The translations under genes and the position numbers were made by a program. The notes beneath the pieces were generated by a model. The model saw only the letters and a program-made list of their open reading frames with translations, was not told the DNA's origin and searched no databases. A stretch of 10,337 nucleotides of DNA from Candidatus Wallbacteria bacterium. Its GTDB lineage: Bacteria; Muiribacteriota; UBA6191; JACPRK01. This document shows, in pieces, positions 6,501-10,337 of this stretch; within the stretch, counting starts at the first letter, position 1; every line of letters starts with the position of its first letter. The stretch lies in NCBI GenBank assembly GCA_016199905.1, contig JACQFU010000542.1, positions 1 to 10,337 on the forward strand. Direction: 5' to 3'.

Positions 6501-7709
6501 GAGCGCGATGAGCGACAGCGATGGGCTATCCGGCAGCAGGGTGACCGGGGAGCTTCCGGCGAACTGGAATGGGATGCCCTGCAACGGAGCATCGCAGGTC
6601 ACGTTCACGCTCAGAACCAGACCGCTCTTGATCTGGCTGGTGCGGACGTGACTGAGGACCAGTGTGGTCGAAGCCGTTCCGTCGGTGCTGATGATGGCTG
6701 TCTGGGTGATTCCGGAGACCCCCGTCGGGACCTGCGGCGTAAAGTAGCCCGTGATGCCGCCGGCGTTGGCCGAACCAAAGTTGGGGTTCAGCGAGAAGAC
6801 GGCCGGGAATCCTCGCGCGGCAAAGGGGAACTGGGCGCGGAAGGGGATGGCGATGGTGGAGTCGTCCTTCACCCCGAAGCTGATCTGGCTGGGCGTGAAG
6901 ACCACGGAGTCCGGGAAGGTGGGTGCTTGCTGGCCGCCCGTGCCCCCTGCACCGCCGCCGTTTGCGGGGATCACGAAGGGGGCCAGCTGCTGCAAGGTCG
7001 TGTTCACCGTTGCCACCACGAAACCGCTGACTCCGCTCTTGGCTTGGGCTGCGGTCAAGGGGCCCAGGAAGGCTCGAGCCGAGAAGGTGCCGTCTGTGAG
7101 CGTGACCCCCGTGCCGCCCGCGGGGAGCAAGACCGCCGGCAATTCCTTGCCGTTGATGTCGATGACCTTCAAGGCGACCGGGATGCCCGAGATCTTTTGG
7201 AAGGAGGTGCCCGGTACGCTGACCGCGACGTCGAGGCTGTCCGTGCTTCCCGGGCTCAGGTTGACGCTCATGAAGAAGCGGCTCGGCACGGCCTCCACCA
7301 GGGTCAGGTTGATACTGGCGACGGCGTTTCCTGCGCGAACCACGATGGTCACGGTGCCCGGAGTCGTGCCCGCGACGAACGTGTTCGGCGCGATGCCGTG
7401 GACGTTGGTATTGCCGGTGAAGTTGATGGTGCCCAGGTTGGCGGACAGCGCGTAGGTGACGATCACGTCCGATGAAACCAGCTCCCCGTCCTCGTTCCTG
7501 ATTGTGGCCAGGATCTGTGACGAACTCTTGCCGTCAGCAGCCAAAGTCTGAGGGAAAGCCGCCAATGTGATCTGCGCAGGCGACTTCATCGTGACCTTGA
7601 ACGCGCCATCCAGGGTCTGCACTCCTGGAGTGGGTCCGCATCCGGCCACCACGAAGGCGAGCGTGCAGACGGATAGAAGCAGGGCGATCTTCAAACGCTT
7701 CAGGGACAT
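3501..7709 (-). CDS. Large predicted lipoprotein with bacterial Ig-like domains and a BNR/YCF48-like beta-propeller
   Basis: I do not recognise this 1402-residue protein as a named family. It begins with a lipoprotein signal peptide: K/R-rich start, hydrophobic core, and lipobox VAGC with the acceptor Cys at residue 24. Gly at the next position is compatible with outer-membrane sorting. Residues about 36-755 look like a chain of some six Ig-like domains of the Big_1/invasin kind, shown by recurring strands such as DGYAVSTFS, DGTASTTLVLS and NGRASTTLRA. A G-rich linker lies near 250-262. Residues about 758-1225 carry seven motifs of the type VYAGTxxGGVF. One is followed by an Asp-box, STDGGTTW (about 972-979), as in BNR, sortilin and YCF48-like propellers. 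A segment of about 100 residues separates the second and third motifs. Residues about 1262-1402 resemble another Ig-like domain. The ATG start has AGGAGG at 7718-7723 with an 8-base spacer. No LPxTG motif, membrane anchor or autotransporter barrel is seen. A surface or periplasmic binding role is inferred. Confidence 0.85.
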   Translation of the reverse strand: MSLKRLKIALLLSVCTLAFVVAGCGPTPGVQTLDGAFKVTMKSPAQITLAAFPQTLAADGKSSSQILATIRNEDGELVSSDVIVTYALSANLGTINFTGNTNVHGIAPNTFVAGTTPGTVTIVVRAGNAVASINLTLVEAVPSRFFMSVNLSPGSTDSLDVAVSVPGTSFQKISGIPVALKVIDINGKELPAVLLPAGGTGVTLTDGTFSARAFLGPLTAAQAKSGVSGFVVATVNTTLQQLAPFVIPANGGGAGGTGGQQAPTFPDSVVFTPSQISFGVKDDSTIAIPFRAQFPFAARGFPAVFSLNPNFGSANAGGITGYFTPQVPTGVSGITQTAIISTDGTASTTLVLSHVRTSQIKSGLVLSVNVTCDAPLQGIPFQFAGSSPVTLLPDSPSLSLIALTANPTAISVPAGAPLSVTVTARVQAQDGSFPQGVFVSFGSDQSRGVLFPTTQATNADGYAVSTFSMDQVPASVLSNGLFITLRASARNRSGAQLSQTTSVFVTPKFGTPDHLVVSSNLRNPTTGTIFVQGSSFPTVAQITFDVLDINDNVARDAVGFVQFVLENGGLHGGENLEPGNGTAPTTGTRILNGRASTTLRAGIRAGTVRVIAFIDSPQGPMHNGQPDPGEPRSEPITISISGGLPSGQNTSIVPSLLNIPGLLLIGLTDQVTAYLADRFNNPVIGGTRVSFQSYDFNTLDSAASVTASTATANGVSLASGILISQAPTPASGFVGVQAQTNAGVDATVLSLVQDPTRTNVVYAGTDGGGVYQGVFDPSNAFHPYGNMAWQNVGTGRTGLANGYVRALAVDPRAGMNGIVYAGTERGLFRSTGSGGIWIARSGRGRLENISTNDRDGAGNQLLVPGFSTPPANPTTYALFRPATGIRARMVVTDNGARRFDAVFDSPNQIRFLRTRGEGIPVPSSLRISYDFSKALPDLVPITSMVVSRNTRGNQTPNEDNAIVYAGTLGAGVFRSTDGGTTWFSINTGLSNLNVLTLALARNPQSQKDVVLLAGTQGGGVFKLAGGDPLNPSSAFRVLDEALITDANAPIQLSWSPANTNLTATHILSMATDDDNTPIGTPFRAYVGTDVGGVFRLKTNNGPSNTNLFDAAASALNWEEPARKVSALNLSNTRVTGIAVNTLNQAVFVATLDDSDPKNPIGGVFRSTDAANNFFPIGSPLAGGAAPLQNTRLHAISMVGTPGRQDLWVGGDGRQVWLSQNSLNPVPANVGFDEAGRIGSLVGINVFVNTPIDNNIYDTTRVLFSGQPVVHITPLDGSATVAAAGSQSFLVTISDLNGNPLPRNTQVCVTSSPKGALSGANGSGCTAPSAGGSAIGVQLGDGQEGGTDFSFTVANDAVAVTDAQGRISGATGISIDVLATVKGPNGATLAAGEDNIGRTLLVQ

Positions 7710-7767
7710 GGAGTGTGCCTCCTGGGCTTGCCTGTCGTTCGCCCGTACCGGACAAATGATGGGCGCA

Positions 7768-7779
7768 AAGTGGACACTT
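7768..7779. promoter_or_regulatory. Short inverted repeat upstream of the lipoprotein gene
   Basis: AAGTG and CACTT flank a 2-base centre, giving a near-palindrome about 60 bases upstream of the lipoprotein start. Its size and position would suit an operator or activator site. The half-site GAAGTG occurs again nearby on the minus strand (about 7811-7816). There is no independent evidence of a bound regulator, and a 5-base arm can arise by chance. Confidence 0.2.
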
Positions 7780-7855
7780 CTGGCGAGCCCGACTCACTAC
7801 TCCATCGGCGCTTTCACTTCACGAGTTTACGAGCTCGGAGCGAAAACCCCCCTGA

Positions 7856-7861
7856 ATTGTA
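7856..7861 (-). promoter_or_regulatory. Possible -10 element upstream of the lipoprotein gene
   Basis: On the minus strand TACAAT (five of six matches to TATAAT) occurs just after the DUF192 stop codon. No recognisable -35 hexamer lies 16-18 bases upstream. The roughly 158-base gap between the DUF192 gene and the lipoprotein is the largest in the right half of the window, so a separate promoter would be reasonable, but this element alone is weak support. Confidence 0.2.
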
Positions 7862-7867
7862 CGATCC

Positions 7868-8209
7868 CTAAAACTCCAGCTGGTCGCCGGGCTCGGTCCG
7901 ACTGGCGTCGATCGCGCCTGGCTCCATCTCCAGAGCATAAATGGCGTCTCGCGCGTGGAGCGTCGCCAGCAACGGCCGCAATCGCCGGACGACCCGGACG
8001 ACCCGTTTGGTCGCGTCGCAGAACACCACGTCCAGGCTGAACAGCATCCCGAACATGTGGACCGAATTGCAGGGCGTCAGGATCAGCGCCTCGCCGGGCT
8101 CGAGCTTCCAGCGGAACAGGAGCCCCTTGAGCCGGGAAAGGAATCCGTCGGCCATCCGGGCTTCCCGGGCCAACTCGGTGTCCCGGGTCAGATTGCGGAT
8201 TGTGGCCAT
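7868..8209 (-). CDS. DUF192 family protein
   Basis: This 113-residue protein belongs to the DUF192 (UPF0127) family, whose biochemical role is not established. The whole domain is present: an N-terminal block with NLTRDTELA and ADGFLSRLKGLLFR, the core motif CNSVHMFGMLFSLDVVFCD, and a C-terminal block ARDAIYALEMEPGAID. No signal peptide is visible, so this copy appears cytoplasmic; many family members carry one. The ATG start fits the family's first conserved block, though the nearest Shine-Dalgarno (AAGGA) abuts the start codon and is poorly spaced. It follows tadC by 52 bases on the same strand and is probably cotranscribed with tadB and tadC. DUF192 genes are often found near Tad or type II secretion genes in my recollection, which I could not verify here. 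Confidence 0.88.
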   Translation of the reverse strand: MATIRNLTRDTELAREARMADGFLSRLKGLLFRWKLEPGEALILTPCNSVHMFGMLFSLDVVFCDATKRVVRVVRRLRPLLATLHARDAIYALEMEPGAIDASRTEPGDQLEF

Positions 8210-8261
8210 TCCTTGAAACGCAGACAGGAGCCTACGGCCTGCAAGTCCACAGCCTCCGCGA

Positions 8262-9224
8262 CTACTTTCCGCCTCCGGGGCCTTGGCCCTTCTCCACGAA
8301 GATGTCGTAGGCGCGGATGATCGCGGGTCCCAGCAGCACGATCAGGATGACGGGGAAGATGAAGAGCACCAGCGGGAACATCATCTTCACCGGCGCCTTC
8401 TGGGCCTGTTCCTCGGCGCGCTGCCGGCGCTTCTGCCGGAGCTGGTCCGACTGCACGCGCAGCACCTTGGCCAGCGAGACACCGAGTTGCTCGGCCTGGA
8501 TGACCGCCGAGAAGAACGCCTCGACGTCCTGCACACCGATTCGCTCCATCGAGTCTTTTAGTGCCTGCTTGCGGGTCTTGCCGACGCGGATCTCGCGGAG
8601 GATCACGCGGAACTCGTCGGGGAGCGGGCCCTTCATCTTCTCGATCACCTTGCCCAGGCCGGCGTCGAAGCCCAGGCCGGCTTCCACGCTGACCGTCAGC
8701 AGGTCCATGATGTCGGGCAGCTGCAACTGCACCGTGTGCTGGCGATCGCCGATGCGCCGCGTCAACCAGAGCCGCGGAATGAGGATGCCGAAGATAGCGT
8801 GGGCGCCGATCACCTGAAGAGCCAGCATGAAGTTTCCGCGAATCCAGAGCGCGCAGATCCCGATGCCGGTCAGCAGGAAGACCACGAACACGATGACCTG
8901 GATCGCGAAGAACTCTTGCGGCTTCAGCTCGCCCGGATAGCCGGCCTGGGCCAGCTGCTTTTGCAGCTGACCCACGAAGTCGCTGGATGTCGATTTGGTC
9001 AACCCCTTCGACACCACTCGAACTATTGGCATTAATATCCGTTCCGAGAACGGTTTCTGCAGCTCTTCGTTGAAGACGAAGGCCGACTTGTCCTCGCCCG
9101 TGGCCGTCATCGAATCGAGCCGGCCAAGGCGCTCCTGGACGTCGCGGTCCTCCGCCCCCATCACGTTCAAGATGGCGTACACACCCGCGAAGATGATGAC
9201 TGCCAGGAATAGGAGCTTGAGCAT
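8262..9224 (-). CDS. tadC: Tad pilus inner-membrane platform protein TadC
   Basis: TadC is one of the two GspF-like inner-membrane proteins that form the platform on which the TadA/CpaF ATPase acts during Flp pilus assembly. The 320-residue product starts with a membrane segment (about 3-21) and has a second hydrophobic pair near 105-155. It then has a T2SSF domain (about 168-300) with the conserved stretch LPDIMDLLTVSVEAGLGFD and the later QAEQLGVSLAKVLRVQSDQL. A final membrane segment lies around 280-305 (MMFPLVLFIFPVILIVLLGP). Length and layout are normal for TadC. The start is supported by GAGGA at 9231-9235 with a 6-base spacer. It lies 23 bases after tadB, indicating a shared transcript. 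Confidence 0.92.
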   Translation of the reverse strand: MLKLLFLAVIIFAGVYAILNVMGAEDRDVQERLGRLDSMTATGEDKSAFVFNEELQKPFSERILMPIVRVVSKGLTKSTSSDFVGQLQKQLAQAGYPGELKPQEFFAIQVIVFVVFLLTGIGICALWIRGNFMLALQVIGAHAIFGILIPRLWLTRRIGDRQHTVQLQLPDIMDLLTVSVEAGLGFDAGLGKVIEKMKGPLPDEFRVILREIRVGKTRKQALKDSMERIGVQDVEAFFSAVIQAEQLGVSLAKVLRVQSDQLRQKRRQRAEEQAQKAPVKMMFPLVLFIFPVILIVLLGPAIIRAYDIFVEKGQGPGGGK

Positions 9225-9247
9225 GGGGGTTCCTCGAGAGTCGGAGC

Positions 9248-10240
9248 TCAGACCTCGATGTTCACGATCTTCATGATGACCGCGAAACCGACGGCCTCCA
9301 TGATGGCGCAGACGACCAGGATGTACCAGCTATGCCACGAGTTGTCCTTGGGGGAATAGGTCCAGAGCAAGCTGATGTATCCCGGATTGATGACGTTGAG
9401 GACGCCGATGAGGCCTATGGGCATGCCGGCGATGACCGCGCCCGAGATCTTTCCCTGGGCAGTCAGCGTGGAGATCTGGCCGCGGATGCGCATGCGCTCG
9501 CGGATGGTGTGCGCGATCTTGTCCAGGATCTCCGAGAGATTGCCGCCTATCTGGCGCTGGATGAGCACGACGGTGACCATCAGGTCCAGGTCCTCGCTGG
9601 GGATGCGGTCCTTGAAAGCCGTGAGCGCTTCCTCCACGGGCACGCCGAACGCGACCTCGCGGATGATCCGCTTGAATTCCTCACCCATAGGAGGCGGCGA
9701 CTCCTTGGAGATCATGTCCATCGCCTGCAGCAGGCTGTAGCCGGCCTTGATGGCGTTGGAAAGCAGGATCAACGTGTCCAGCATCTGGTTGGTGATCGCG
9801 CTCATCCGGCGCATGAAACAGAACTTCAGCCAGATGAACGGAAGTGCCCCGCCGATGGGCGCGAAAAGGACTGCGAACAGACCGCCGCCGTAGAGATATC
9901 CGATGAAGCCCGAGAGGCTGAAGGCGATGTAGACCAGCGCAGCAAACTCGTTGGGCCGCCATTTCACGGCGGCCTTCTCGATCATCTTGCCGAACCGTTC
10001 ATTCAACGCATCCGGCGTGAAGGGCTTGGCGATCGCGCCCAGCTTCTTCATCACGGCCTGGCTCTTGTCCTCGGCCTTGGCCTCGCTGCCCTCGGCCGCA
10101 GGGCCGCCCTCGCCTCCCTCCAGGGACGCGAATTGCGCCATGCGGTCCTTGACTTCCTGGTCTTCGTCTTTGCCGAAGAAGAACACCGCGGCGATCATCA
10201 CGACCGCCCCGATGCCGAGCAGCATGGGCATCATTCCCAT
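9248..10240 (-). CDS. tadB: Tad pilus inner-membrane platform protein TadB
   Basis: TadB pairs with TadC as the GspF-like platform of the Tad/Flp pilus. The 330-residue product has an N-terminal membrane segment (about 5-23) and a charged acidic linker (about 24-60, rich in E, G and A). A membrane pair follows around 98-140, then a T2SSF domain (about 150-280) with the motifs LDTLILLSNAIKAGYSLLQA and IQRQIGGNLSEILDKIAHTI. A final membrane segment lies near 300-325. These motifs distinguish it from TadC, whose domain is more divergent. The start ATG has GGAGGT at 10250-10255 with a 9-base spacer; other ATG codons two and three residues further in are possible but less well placed. The gene lies about 60 bases after the presumed stop of the preceding gene. 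Confidence 0.92.
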   Translation of the reverse strand: MGMMPMLLGIGAVVMIAAVFFFGKDEDQEVKDRMAQFASLEGGEGGPAAEGSEAKAEDKSQAVMKKLGAIAKPFTPDALNERFGKMIEKAAVKWRPNEFAALVYIAFSLSGFIGYLYGGGLFAVLFAPIGGALPFIWLKFCFMRRMSAITNQMLDTLILLSNAIKAGYSLLQAMDMISKESPPPMGEEFKRIIREVAFGVPVEEALTAFKDRIPSEDLDLMVTVVLIQRQIGGNLSEILDKIAHTIRERMRIRGQISTLTAQGKISGAVIAGMPIGLIGVLNVINPGYISLLWTYSPKDNSWHSWYILVVCAIMEAVGFAVIMKIVNIEV

Positions 10241-10301
10241 TTGACCGCCACCTCCAACCTCTCAGCCGATTCGGTGTCCTCGAGCCGGATGCAAAGCGCG
10301 C

Positions 10302-10337
10302 TCACCATGCGGCGCTCTCCTCGTCCTTCGACATGAA
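10302..10337 (-). CDS. C-terminal end of an upstream gene (partial, possibly cpaF/tadA)
   Basis: Eleven codons and a TGA stop are open to the window edge in the frame reading FMSKDEESAAW. The choice of frame rests on third-position GC, which is high in this frame (10 of 11 codons), while the competing frame that runs on to overlap the tadB start has several A/T-ending codons at its beginning. In Tad loci the gene just before tadB is usually the ATPase cpaF/tadA, which is the basis for the suggested identity; the visible residues alone do not identify it. It could also be non-coding or the start of a very short frame. Confidence 0.35.
   Translation of the reverse strand, partial: FMSKDEESAAW

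Noticed and set aside
7844..7855. G-run followed by TTTT after the DUF192 gene as a terminator
   Set aside because: There is no complementary C-rich arm just upstream to form a stem.
9332..10336. 334-codon plus-strand open frame opposite tadB
   Set aside because: tadB on the other strand has clear T2SSF motifs and a good ribosome binding site; this frame has no recognisable features.

Overview
The window is a GC-rich bacterial chromosomal segment in which every gene I can support reads on the minus strand, so the biological order runs from high to low coordinates. It is part of a Tad/Flp (tight adherence, type IVc pilus) locus with an embedded set of unrelated genes. The diderm-type lipoprotein signal, the CpaB/TadB/TadC set and the O-antigen-ligase-like protein point to a Gram-negative, GC-rich lineage, such as a deltaproteobacterium-like, acidobacterial or Rokubacteria/NC10-like group. 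This placement is inference; the window holds no rRNA or other taxonomic marker.

Layout from the right edge: the last codons of an upstream gene (in a Tad locus this position is usually the ATPase cpaF/tadA) are followed by tadB (9248-10240) and tadC (8262-9224), the paired inner-membrane platform proteins. Next is a small DUF192 protein (7868-8209). After a roughly 160-base gap comes a very large predicted lipoprotein (3501-7709, 1402 residues). It has a chain of bacterial Ig-like domains, a predicted seven-strand-motif beta-propeller region, and a final Ig-like domain. It is followed by gatC (3137-3445), the small subunit of the tRNA-dependent amidotransferase. An O-antigen ligase/polymerase-like membrane protein with a C-terminal TPR tail (1353-3179) appears to overlap the end of gatC. 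After a roughly 165-base leader with a candidate promoter, a GC hairpin and a strong ribosome binding site comes cpaB (185-1186). The left 184 bases hold no gene I can support; an ATG at the very edge may begin the next gene.

How the parts may work together: TadB and TadC form the platform that the ATPase drives to extrude pilin, and CpaB is a periplasmic/inner-membrane component linked to the CpaC secretin. The interposed lipoprotein and the Wzy_C-type enzyme are plausible accessory factors, the first a cell-surface or secreted partner and the second a glycan-transferring enzyme that could act on pilin, lipoprotein or polysaccharide. That link rests only on gene neighbourhood. gatC is a housekeeping gene here without gatA or gatB beside it. 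No CRISPR array, insertion sequence, tRNA or rRNA was seen.
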